Source: DATBFG01 sp036558645 (GTDB taxonomy: Bacteria; Acidobacteriota; Terriglobia; Terriglobales; Acidobacteriaceae). Taken from it: a stretch of 64,000 bases of DNA. A program made the translations under genes and the position numbers. Positions 26,610 to 35,400 of the stretch are shown one piece after another. Each line of letters opens with the position of its first letter. Positions within the stretch are counted from its first letter, which is position 1. A model generated the notes under the pieces. It saw only the letters and a list, made by a program, of their open reading frames with translations. It made no database searches and was not told the DNA's origin. The DNA lies in NCBI GenBank assembly GCA_036558645.1, contig DATBFG010000071.1, forward strand, positions 1 to 64,000, written 5' to 3'.

Positions 26610-27497
26610 GTGACACTACTTTCACGAGTGTGCCTTATTTTTCACTGGGTGAAAATCGCTTTTGGCAAGGCTGATCTACCGCGAAGCTGCAGGATTGGAG
26701 TACTGACTGCGGCGCTCGTGTTTGCAAGTACCGTAGGAGTCCAAGCTCAGTCTCCTCGTGGAGACACCGGTTCCCGGCCCAAGTCAGAAATAAGTACGGG
26801 TCGTCAACTGTTCTCATCCAACTGTGCGGGGTGTCATGGCCTGGACGGCCGCGGCGGCGAACGAGCACCGAACATCGCGAAGGGGCGCGAAACCCTGCGA
26901 TTGTCGGACGAGGAACTGGTCCGCACCATCAGGGATGGAATGCCAGGAATGGGAATGCCGGCATTCCGTTCGCTCGGAACAACCAAGATCACAGCCATCG
27001 CGGAATACGTTCGAGTACTGCAAGGCGTCCACAACTCTGCACCTGTTCGCGGAGACCCCCAGCAAGGAAAGACAATCTTTTTTGGCGAAGCCAAGTGTTC
27101 GGATTGCCACATGGTCGCAGGTGAGGGTGGCTTCCTTGGAATCGACCTTTCCTCTTACGCTCGGACGCACAATACTGACGAAATTCACAAGGCGATTACA
27201 GAACCGCCGCTACAGAATCGATCCGTAGTGGCGGTCACTCGTAATGGCGAGCGGTTCGCCGGTATCGTGCGCAATGAAGATAATTTCTCCGTACAGGTGC
27301 AGGCAGTCGACGGGTCTTTTCACTTCCTGATGAAGTCGGAACTGGAGAACCTCGAATTCCAGTCGCAGTCGCTGATGCCAGCTGATTACGGCACGAAGCT
27401 CAACTCGCGTGAGCTAGATGACTTGATCAGTTTTCTTGTTGAATCTGCAAAGTCAGCAAAGTCGACCGACGCACCAGCCAAAAAAGAAGAAGAATGA
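26610..27497 (+). CDS. secreted di-haem cytochrome c
   Basis: A 295-residue protein from GTG; the start is uncertain because no good ribosome site is seen. A signal segment lies at about residues 29-47 (GVLTAALVFASTVGVQAQ). There are two c-haem motifs: CAGCH at 72-76, followed by a GMPGMGMPAF methionine ligand region, and CSDCH at 163-167, followed by a putative haem-binding domain of the planctomycete/verrucomicrobial type ending near SLMPADYG. It probably takes electrons from the quinoprotein dehydrogenase encoded divergently and passes them to the respiratory chain. The stop overlaps the lactonase start by ATGA. Confidence 0.88.
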   Translation: MTLLSRVCLIFHWVKIAFGKADLPRSCRIGVLTAALVFASTVGVQAQSPRGDTGSRPKSEISTGRQLFSSNCAGCHGLDGRGGERAPNIAKGRETLRLSDEELVRTIRDGMPGMGMPAFRSLGTTKITAIAEYVRVLQGVHNSAPVRGDPQQGKTIFFGEAKCSDCHMVAGEGGFLGIDLSSYARTHNTDEIHKAITEPPLQNRSVVAVTRNGERFAGIVRNEDNFSVQVQAVDGSFHFLMKSELENLEFQSQSLMPADYGTKLNSRELDDLISFLVESAKSAKSTDAPAKKEEE

Positions 27498-28477
27498 TTT
27501 CTAGAAGCACGAAAAAGATTTCGACGTCACTCCCCAAGATCGGATGCGTAGCCCTATTAGTGACTTCGGCCTTTCTGATTCTCCATGCACGGAACGCGCC
27601 GGGAACATTCGAACTGCTGGCAGAATCGCCACAGTTCTGGAAGCTAATAGACAAGAATGCCAAGCTTGAACTGGTTGCAGGCGGCTTCGGTTTCACGGAA
27701 GGGCCGGTCTGGGATGATGCTGGCTTTCTCTACATCAGCGATGAAACCACAAACAAGATCTTTCGCTTGCATCTCGACGGCAAGAAGGAAGAGATCATTG
27801 CGCTGGGCGATCCCGACGGGAATACCTACGATCGCAAGCATCGATTAATTGACTGCGCCAGCGTGCTTCGGGCAATTATTGAAGTCACCCCCGAGGGGAA
27901 GTACAAAATCCTGGCGGATCGCTTCGAGGAAAAGAAGTTCAACAGCCCGAATGATGTAACGATAGGACCGGATGGAGCGATCTATTTCACGGATCCTACG
28001 CTCGACCTCGTAAAGGGCGAGAAGCAGGAACTTCCCTTCCAGGGAGTGTTTCGGTTAGACGATCAGGGCAACGTGCGGCTCTTGACCAAGGAACTGACAC
28101 AACCGAACGGTTTGGCATTCTCGCCCGATGGAAAGCGCCTCTACGTGGACGATAGTGAACTTCGAAATATTCGCGTTTACGATGTCGCGTCGGATGGTTC
28201 TCTGACGAATGGACGCATCTTCGGCGAAGAACCAGGCGGCCGAGACGATGGCGTGCCCGACGGAATCAAGATTGACGAGAATGGCAATCTTTTTGTGACT
28301 GGTCCTAAAGGTATCTGGGTTTGGGATCAGCAGGGGCATCACCTTGCCACCATCGCAATGCCGGAGCAACCTGCCAATCTCACCTGGGGCGACAAAGACC
28401 GCGGGACCCTCTACATCACGGCGACCACGTCGGTATACCGATTACGAACCAAGGTGCAAGGCTTCCTCCCTTACTAG
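27494..28477 (+). CDS. exported SMP-30/gluconolactonase-like lactonase
   Basis: A 327-residue protein with an N-terminal signal or anchor helix (about 15-32, IGCVALLVTSAFLILHA) and then a six-bladed SMP-30 propeller. Metal and active-site landmarks are GFTEGPVWDDAG (Glu), NSPNDVTIGPDG (Asn-Asp), QPNGLAFSPDG and GVPDGIKIDENG. SMP-30 enzymes hydrolyse sugar lactones to aldonic acids using a divalent metal. Beside an aldose-oxidising quinoprotein and cytochrome c, it would open the lactone in the periplasm (inference). The start overlaps the cytochrome stop by ATGA, showing co-translation. Confidence 0.9.
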   Translation: MISRSTKKISTSLPKIGCVALLVTSAFLILHARNAPGTFELLAESPQFWKLIDKNAKLELVAGGFGFTEGPVWDDAGFLYISDETTNKIFRLHLDGKKEEIIALGDPDGNTYDRKHRLIDCASVLRAIIEVTPEGKYKILADRFEEKKFNSPNDVTIGPDGAIYFTDPTLDLVKGEKQELPFQGVFRLDDQGNVRLLTKELTQPNGLAFSPDGKRLYVDDSELRNIRVYDVASDGSLTNGRIFGEEPGGRDDGVPDGIKIDENGNLFVTGPKGIWVWDQQGHHLATIAMPEQPANLTWGDKDRGTLYITATTSVYRLRTKVQGFLPY

Positions 28478-28571
28478 CGTTAGGTTCAGCAGGCTTTACA
28501 TAAAGATTCCAGCCCTGCCGCTGTTGAAGTGTCTCCGCCCTTCCTTTACGTTTGCATAGAGGTTCCCTACT

Positions 28572-29504
28572 TTGGACATCTACCTCGTCGACGGTACCTA
28601 CGAGTTGTTCCGGCACTATTACGCTCTCCCATCCGCCCGGGATGAGAATGCACAGGAGGTTGCTGCCATTCGGGGAGTTCTCTCATCCGTCATGGGAATG
28701 GTCAAGGCTGGCGCCACGCATGTTGCCGTCGCCACGGACCACGTCATCGAATCGTTCCGCAACGAGTTGTGGCCCGACTACAAAACGAGTGAGGGTGTGG
28801 AACCCGACCTGCTCGCTCAATTCCATCCACTCGAGGAAGCTCTCTCCGCAGCAGGTTTCGTGGTCTGGCCGATGGTGGAATTCGAAGCCGACGACGCGCT
28901 GGCTGCCGCCGCGGAAATTGCTGCACGCGACGACCGCGTCGAACGGGTCATCATCTGCACGCCGGACAAGGACCTCGGACAGTGCGTCCGCGGTACACGC
29001 ATCGTTCAACTCAATCGCCGGACGCGTGTCACATTCGATGAGGCTGGTGTAATCCAGAAATTTGGGGTAAAGCCGGAATCGATCCCCGACTATCTTGCTC
29101 TGGTCGGAGATGCAGCAGACGGCTATCCGGGCCTTCCAGGATGGGGTGCAAAATCGTCAGCGGCGGTGCTTGCCAAATTTGTCCACCTTGAATCCATCCC
29201 CCGAGACTGCCGCGAGTGGCGCGTAAACGCCGCTAATGCGGGAGCACTGGCAGAGACACTCGCGCGCGAATGGGACCATGCAGTCCTCTTCCGAACGCTG
29301 GCAACTCTTCGAACTGATATACCGCTGTTCGACAACGTGGATCAGCTTCGCTGGAGCGGTCCGACGGCGGATTTCGATTCTATTGCAGCTCGACTTGATG
29401 CAGCCCAGACGACCCGTCAAAGCGAAGTTCGCTCGATCGATGCGATATCACCGAAGGAAGCCGGTTCCCCCCGTGTACGTGGGCGCAGGCGTCCGATTGA
29501 GTAG
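28572..29504 (+). CDS. 5'-3' exonuclease (PolI N-terminal/FEN family)
   Basis: A 310-residue protein from TTG. It shows the 5'-nuclease order of motifs: IYLVDGTYELFRHYYA at the N-terminus, FEADDALAAAAEIA near residue 97, VIICTPDKDLGQCV near residue 115, and the H3TH region DAADGYPGLPGWGAKSSAAVL near residue 180. The acidic residues that bind two metals are in place. The length fits stand-alone 5'-3' exonucleases, which remove flaps or RNA primers. The last ~35 residues are Arg/Ser-rich and unlike the family. It is convergent with the ketosynthase cluster. Confidence 0.9.
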   Translation: MDIYLVDGTYELFRHYYALPSARDENAQEVAAIRGVLSSVMGMVKAGATHVAVATDHVIESFRNELWPDYKTSEGVEPDLLAQFHPLEEALSAAGFVVWPMVEFEADDALAAAAEIAARDDRVERVIICTPDKDLGQCVRGTRIVQLNRRTRVTFDEAGVIQKFGVKPESIPDYLALVGDAADGYPGLPGWGAKSSAAVLAKFVHLESIPRDCREWRVNAANAGALAETLAREWDHAVLFRTLATLRTDIPLFDNVDQLRWSGPTADFDSIAARLDAAQTTRQSEVRSIDAISPKEAGSPRVRGRRRPIE

Positions 29505-29571
29505 AGTTGGTGCGAAACCCCACAATGTTGATTTTTGAAGAAGGTTGAAGAAGGATGTTTCTTCGCAGCCG

Positions 29572-30066
29572 CTATGATAAAAGAGCAGCAGCGCTTCTCT
29601 CTTCGCCTCGTCGAATCTCTTGCTTCTGAAGGCGCCAGGACTGGAACCGACCCGGTAAATCCAATTTTCCAAATTCAACAAATACGACAAATGCATTATC
29701 CACGCGGTTCCTCGCTAAGGCTGACTCAGCCGCATGCCAAGCGGCTTGTAGAGCATCTTCACCGCCAAGCCAGGTGAAGTTTGGCCCAGCGATACCAAAG
29801 CGCCGTGCTAACGCGGCGCACGGCGCATTGGCCAAACACCACGGAAACAACTCGGGATTGGCCAGGGCTACTCCAGCAGCCATAGCATCGTGCCAAAAGC
29901 GTTGTGTGGTCGCATTGCCCGCGTCTGTCGACGCCAGATACAGTCCGCCTCTCACACCAGTTGCGCCTTCAAACAGTGCAGTCAGACGGTCCACAACCGA
30001 CTCCATTGCATCACGCTCCAATGCATTGGAGGGCAGGACGACGTCGATATCGGCGGGTCGCATCAC
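29572..30066 (-). CDS. ketosynthase-like partner (PF13723-type N-terminal fragment)
   Basis: A 164-residue protein resembling the short beta-ketoacyl-synthase N-terminal-like family: NPELFPWCLANAPCAALARR, then FGIAGPNFTWLGGEDALQAA and a strand ending AFVVFVEFG. It lacks the histidines and lysine of an active ketosynthase, so it may act as a chain-length-factor-like or structural partner. It starts inside the stop of the complete ketosynthase gene (ATGA) and is the last gene of a five-gene leftward operon. The C-terminal tail is basic. Confidence 0.65.
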   Translation of the reverse strand: MMRPADIDVVLPSNALERDAMESVVDRLTALFEGATGVRGGLYLASTDAGNATTQRFWHDAMAAGVALANPELFPWCLANAPCAALARRFGIAGPNFTWLGGEDALQAAWHAAESALARNRVDNAFVVFVEFGKLDLPGRFQSWRLQKQEIRRGEERSAAALLS

Positions 30067-31229
30067 GAGTCATATCTCCGCAGGAGAAGGGAGGAGTTCA
30101 ATCCGCCAAAGGCGAAAGCGTTGTTGAGAATCCACCGCAATGGTCGACGTACCGGTTCCCGAGTACATGGAACCCCATCAGTGTCAGGCGTCTGATGGCC
30201 TACTGTAGGTGGAACTGTTTGTTCAAGCAGGCCCTGCACGCAAACAGCAAGTTCAAGCGCTGAGGAGGCACCTAATGCGTGTCCGAGCGAACCTTTGCTT
30301 CCGCTGACAATGGGCAACTCGTTTCCAAACAGGCCGCGCAGAGCACAGGCTTCTGCAGCATCAGACGCACGAGTGCCGCTGCCGTGGGCATTTACCCAAT
30401 CAATCATGCCTGGGGACAGGCCTGCCTCGTCGATTGCGGCTTGCATCGCGCGCTTCATGCCAGAGCCATCCGGACGCGGCGCAGTGGGATGGTATGCATC
30501 GCAAGATAGACCGAGCGCAACCACCTCAGCGAGAGGCGTCGCGTCTCGCGCGACAGCTCGTTCGGCGGTTTCGAGAACGAACATCGCTGCGCCTTCCCCC
30601 AACATCATGCCGCTACGGCGCATGTCGAAAGGACGGCATGTATCAGAGGCCATGGCGCGCGAACGAGTGAAACCAACCATTGACAGGCGAGAAAACGGTT
30701 CCACGCCTCCGGCGATGGCGAATGGCACACGGCCCGAGCGGACATCTTCCATTGCAGCCCCGACTGCATAGTTGCCGGCAGCACATGCTGTCGCGAGCGA
30801 TTGTGCAGGTCCAGAGAAGGCAAAGTCTTGCCGGACGGCATCGGTAATGGATGGAATGCCGTACTCGCGGACATCCAGGCTTTCCCCTTCGGCGGCTCGC
30901 TCGAATGCAAGACTCTCGCCTAGCGTACTTCCGATATAGACGCCCGTGTTGATGGGCAGATTCGCTCGGGACATATGCACCGCCTGTCGGGCGGCAAGCA
31001 GTGCAAGCGTTCCTCCTCGTCGAAGAGGGTTTCCTGGCACATCTTCAATGCGTGCGGCGATCGAGCATCGGTACCCTTCGGTCTCGAGGTCAGACCAATT
31101 TCGCAGCGCTGTTTCACTATGCATCAGGTTGCGAAACATCTCGGTGGCGCTCCCTCCAAGGGGTGAACACACTCCAATGCCGGTAATGACGACACGATGA
31201 GCGACTTCGCCGATGCGATCTCCCGTCAT
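30063..31229 (-). CDS. beta-ketoacyl-[ACP] synthase, FabF-like
   Basis: ATG 31229 overlaps the ACP stop by ATGA and is preferred to the ATG at 31247. The protein has 388 residues. The catalytic triad is complete: Cys149 in ATACAAGNYAVG, His282 in NAHGSGTRASD and His317 in SLGHALGASSALE, with the supporting Lys312. A C-terminal NNAFAFGGLNSSLLL motif is also present. This is an elongating condensing enzyme that uses malonyl-ACP. It is not embedded in a fatty-acid synthesis operon. Instead it shares one with a dedicated ACP, a ketosynthase-like partner, a caspase-fold protein and a giant repeat protein. It may build a special acyl group. Confidence 0.9.
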   Translation of the reverse strand: MTGDRIGEVAHRVVITGIGVCSPLGGSATEMFRNLMHSETALRNWSDLETEGYRCSIAARIEDVPGNPLRRGGTLALLAARQAVHMSRANLPINTGVYIGSTLGESLAFERAAEGESLDVREYGIPSITDAVRQDFAFSGPAQSLATACAAGNYAVGAAMEDVRSGRVPFAIAGGVEPFSRLSMVGFTRSRAMASDTCRPFDMRRSGMMLGEGAAMFVLETAERAVARDATPLAEVVALGLSCDAYHPTAPRPDGSGMKRAMQAAIDEAGLSPGMIDWVNAHGSGTRASDAAEACALRGLFGNELPIVSGSKGSLGHALGASSALELAVCVQGLLEQTVPPTVGHQTPDTDGVPCTREPVRRPLRWILNNAFAFGGLNSSLLLRRYDS

Positions 31230-31501
31230 GCCTGCGTTCTCGCGCATATGTAGTCCGCCATGGCATCGAGAGATACGAAACGCGGAAGCTCCGAATCGGC
31301 AATCAGCATGCCGTAGCGCTGTTCCACTCGGGCCACCAACTCGACCAGGTCCAAGGAGTCAAGACCGAGCTCTGACTGAAAAAGTGAACCACTTGGCCAG
31401 GTTTGCGGCAGCCGGGGCTGAATCTGCGTCAGGAGCGATCGCAGTTGGTTAATTACGTCGTCGGTAATGCGTACGGTTTCTGTTGTCTCATTAATTTTCA
31501 T
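31226..31501 (-). CDS. acyl carrier protein
   Basis: A 91-residue protein. ATG 31501 overlaps the preceding gene's stop (ATGA); a longer frame to 31684 is an artefact. The phosphopantetheine site is Ser49 in LGLDSLDLVELVARVE. A four-helix ACP pattern is clear and the end RFVSLDAMADYICAR is typical. It differs from housekeeping AcpP in having a longer N-terminus (NETTETVRITDD). It is probably loaded by a phosphopantetheinyl transferase elsewhere and serves the downstream ketosynthase pair. Confidence 0.9.
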   Translation of the reverse strand: MKINETTETVRITDDVINQLRSLLTQIQPRLPQTWPSGSLFQSELGLDSLDLVELVARVEQRYGMLIADSELPRFVSLDAMADYICARTQA

Positions 31502-32418
31502 GGATACACCTGCACAGCATGAGCTCGTCTTAAGGCCGCCGCTGGGCTGGCCAGCGGGGCGAGGGGATCTCCAATCAAGCGGTATGGCGATACGGCGTTT
31601 GGAGATGAGGGCGCCGCGCGCGTGATGAGTTCTCCAACCGTGCTGACGCCCTCTTTCAAGACATCGCAGACGGCGACGGCCCACCGCGTATTATCGGTAT
31701 GCAAAGTGTCGGAGGTTGCTCCGAAAGACGCCGCCGCGACTCCTTGCAGCGGCAAAGCCTCAGCGTAGGACAGACCGGTTCGGCGTCGGCTGGCGGTTCG
31801 ACAGCAGAGTGACAGAACCGCTCCCATCGGTTCACCCGCGAAGCCTTGGAAGTGACGGCTGCGCATGCCATGGTAGCCGACCCACCCGATCGGACGTCCA
31901 TGGCCGACATAAACCCCCAAGCCGACACCGCTGCCCATCGCTTCAACCAGCCCTTCACGGAGAATCACATCTGAGGTCCAGCGAAACACTTTGTGACCAT
32001 CTCGTAAGAGGGTCTCCATGCGATCAACAATGTGAAGATAGCGCGGGTGCCACTGACTCAGGAGGGCAACACCGGGCTGCCGGCCGCCGCGCCGATGAAC
32101 TCGCGCCGCCGCTGTAGCAAAACGGCGGAGTGAGCGGGCATCGGTGGCGGGTAGCCAAGCGGTTGGAACGCGTTTCCCAGCGTGATCTGTAACAAAAGGA
32201 GACGGCAAGACAGTTGCCGGAGCGCGACGAGAGGAGCCGACCAACAGAACCGCAGCCAGATCCTGCCGCGCCTTTACATCCGCAGCGATGTCGGGTAGGG
32301 CAGAATCGTAGGCCTGCTGCTCGACCCGTAAGCCAGCACCACGCCAGGCACGCAGCAAGGGATTCAAATGCTGCATGCATGGTCGTGGCGCAACCAAAAG
32401 TACAGTACGTTCGGTCAT
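31498..32418 (-). CDS. gingipain/caspase-like (C25-type) cysteine protease homologue
   Basis: A 306-residue protein. The ATG at 32418 shares its bases with the preceding stop (TAATG). Residues ~165-210 hold the caspase-fold dyad pattern: GVYVGHG with His173, then a strand AVLSLCC with Cys205/206. The family-like end has a region with GVAAASFGATSDTLHTDN and a final RLIGDPLAPL, as in C25 peptidases. No signal peptide is present, so it is likely cytoplasmic. The N-terminal ~100 residues look like an alpha/beta domain (LLVAPRP, AAVLLVGSS). The target is unknown, but the co-translated giant repeat protein is an obvious candidate (inference). Confidence 0.6.
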   Translation of the reverse strand: MTERTVLLVAPRPCMQHLNPLLRAWRGAGLRVEQQAYDSALPDIAADVKARQDLAAVLLVGSSRRAPATVLPSPFVTDHAGKRVPTAWLPATDARSLRRFATAAARVHRRGGRQPGVALLSQWHPRYLHIVDRMETLLRDGHKVFRWTSDVILREGLVEAMGSGVGLGVYVGHGRPIGWVGYHGMRSRHFQGFAGEPMGAVLSLCCRTASRRRTGLSYAEALPLQGVAAASFGATSDTLHTDNTRWAVAVCDVLKEGVSTVGELITRAAPSSPNAVSPYRLIGDPLAPLASPAAALRRAHAVQVYP

Positions 32419-35400
32419 TACGCGACCTGTGGGTGGCTTTGCACGTAGGTTGAGAACTTCTCCCATGGAGCATAGTCGCTCTGCGGCTTGCCCATGAGGA
32501 CCTTGCGCGCGAAGTAGTGCATCAGGATTTGACCCTGCTGTTCGGGGCCAAAATCCATGAAAGTATCGGCAGCGGCATTGTCTACAACCGTCCTGCCGCC
32601 TTCTCCGGTTTCAGGACCATCAAAAACATTCTCATTCGTGTGGTCATACTTCGCGTCCACCAGGGTGATCGTCGCCGAGTGGTCGCTGTCGTTATATCCA
32701 TAGTTGTAGGAGGGATCGTCGCCCAGGGTGATGTGGTCGGCGATCGCGTGCGCCATGTAGATCGGGCCCACATTCTGGTTCTGCCAGACGTGAGTCATCT
32801 CGTGCACAAGCGTGAAGCGCTCGATAGCTCCATCGCCCACGTCGAAGTTAATCAAGTTGCCGGTGGTGAAGGCACGTGACTCAGGTTTCCCGGTAAAGAA
32901 ATCCTGAATGCCAAAGATGATCCGGTTCGTTGGCGAGTCGGTTGCGATGTAGGTGTGAGCAAAGTCTACCGAGGTTCCGAACACAGGCTGAACATCTGCC
33001 AACTCATCCCCAGTCAGCTTGCGGAAGCCGTTGAGGAAGTTCATGAGCAGGAATACCACCGTGTCGAGCAAGCCAACGGCGACTTCAACTACCGCGCCAA
33101 GCATGTCCTTGATGTCCTCGCCGAGAGCTACCATCGCATTCACGAAGTGGTCGATAAATTCATCGCCTGCCTGCTTGAATGCGTCCACCACCTGCTCGAG
33201 CGTCTGGCCCAGTTGACGCGCGGCTTTCACGATGTCCTGTATGGCCTGGTCCGGGTGTTGCACGACATCGATCACCAACTGAGCAAGGGTAATTCCGGCT
33301 TCGAATGCGCCGCGAACCACTTCAAGCGTCACTTCGAAAGCCTTGCCGACAGTCCAGGCTACAAGCTTCGCCAACTCGAAACCTGCTGAGAGCGCACCCT
33401 TGATGAACTTGGCAATGCCCGGGATGAAGTCGTCCTTCAGGTAGTTGAGAGCATAGATCACGGAATTCTCAATCCGATCCCAGATACCCCCAAGCAGTTC
33501 GAGCATGTCGTCCCCGCGAGCAATGGCCCAATCGATCACCTCGGTTATGGCCGCGCCGACATCTTCACAAAGCTGAACGATGCGATCGAATACGTCCTCA
33601 GCCTGCGCCACGGCCCAATCCAGGATCTCGACAACGCTCTTTTTCACGAAGCGAATCGCGAGGATGGCTTCACGCCACAAACCGGATGCCAAATCTTCGC
33701 CACGATCCAGCAGCCAACCGAGTATGTCGCCCACCGGCCCGAGCGCTTGCAAAACGGCATTGACGATCTTCCGGAAGACGAAGTATGTCGACTCGGCTAC
33801 GGATTCGAGGATCTCGATCGCATCGGCACCTACCTGGATGGCTGCATCGATCAAGCGTGCCGCTGTTCGGTAGGTGAACTCCACCATTTGCTTGGTGAAT
33901 TCAATGATGGTCTTGCCCAGCGCAAAGGCGGCCTTGATGACTTCCTTCAGCAGATCCATAGCAAGGTTCAAAGTCTGCTTCATCAGGTCGAGCAATGATT
34001 TGCCCAGCTCGAAGAACGCATTCACGACTTTCTGGATAGCATCCAAGGCGTGGGTCGCTAGAGTCGTAATGATATCCGCTAGGAACTTTCCTGCCTCCAG
34101 CAGCCCATCGAGCACCTTGCGAACTACATCCGCGGCGGCATTCACGATGTACTTCGTGAAGTCGATCAACGCCTGCCCAGCTCGCGCAGCAGCACGCGCG
34201 ATTTCTTTCACCAGATCAAGTCCGGCGTTGATAGCGTCGTTGAGGACGGAGGCGAGCGTCCGGCCCAAGGAAAGCAAGCCGGAGATCACCGCATCGAATA
34301 GATCCCATGGACGAGTAAGCAGTGCCGTGAGAATCTCCGCAACCGACTTTCCCAGCTCGATCAGCGATCGAACCGCGCTATTGATGAGGGTAATACCGAA
34401 ATCCAGCGCCTGCTGAAGGATGTTCCCAATGGACTTTCCAATCGCAAGCAAAGCATCCACACCCTGCTTGATGACGGCGAAGGCTTTCCCGGCCAGGTAC
34501 CCCAGGAGTTCGCCAAGCGTGTGACCGAGATTGTCGATCGCCTTGAGAACGGTGACGAGTGCGTCCTTAGCCAGATTGAAGGCCGAGTCGAGAACCGTGA
34601 ACAGCCCCTGGCCAATGGCATCGAGGCCCGCAACGATCTTCTTCACCATCTCGTATCCATTTTCGAGCGCAGCATTCAGCAAGTTTAAAATGCTCTGCCC
34701 GGCCTTGATCAGGGCATTCACCAGGTTCGCGATGTCATTCGCAGCCCAGTTAATCATGTCAGCGATTGCCTGCCCCAAGGTCTTCGTGGCGTTGACCACC
34801 GCATCCACGACTGAGTTGATCGCGTTTGCGATATCGTCGGCAACGTCTTCGAAAAAGTCGACCACGGCAGAGTCCGTGTCGGGCGCGGCCTTCGGTTTTC
34901 CGTGTTCCATCCGCTTGATCTCAGCCCCGGCGTCGCGCAGCCAATAAAGAACATGTTGCAGACCTGAGTGATCGATCTTCCCATCCGGATGTAGAACCAG
35001 ATCCTTCATCAGCACTCGGCCTTGTGCTCGCGGAAGCTGCCCGACTGCGTGGACTACACCCCGGGCCTGGCCAGCTCTCCGGTATCCGGCGACCAGCGCG
35101 CGGCGTTCATCGGACTTCATTCCAGCCGCTTCCTGAAAGAGCTCGCGATGATCTAGCGGGTTCTTGATGGACCGCGCATAGGACTCGGCCAGCATGCGCG
35201 CTTGCGCTGGCGCACTGGCATACTCGGAGCGAAATGTGGAGACCAGCTCAACACCTGTTGCCGGAGTTTTCTGGACAATAGCATCGACCGCTTTCGCATT
35301 GTGCATTGACACGGCGGCAAGCCGGCGCGATAGCCGGTTTACATTGCTGGCTATACTGGCCTTGCTAGGCATGATGTGGACTTTCGCGGCGGTCGTCTTC

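Noticed and set aside
30063..31501. Housekeeping fatty-acid synthesis locus (acpP-fabF)
   Set aside because: No fabD, fabG or fabH nearby, the ACP differs from AcpP at its N-terminus, and the genes are coupled to the caspase-like and repeat proteins.
32950..34760. CRISPR or satellite-like DNA repeat
   Set aside because: The 87-bp period is visible only at protein level; DNA copies are too diverged, and there are no spacers.
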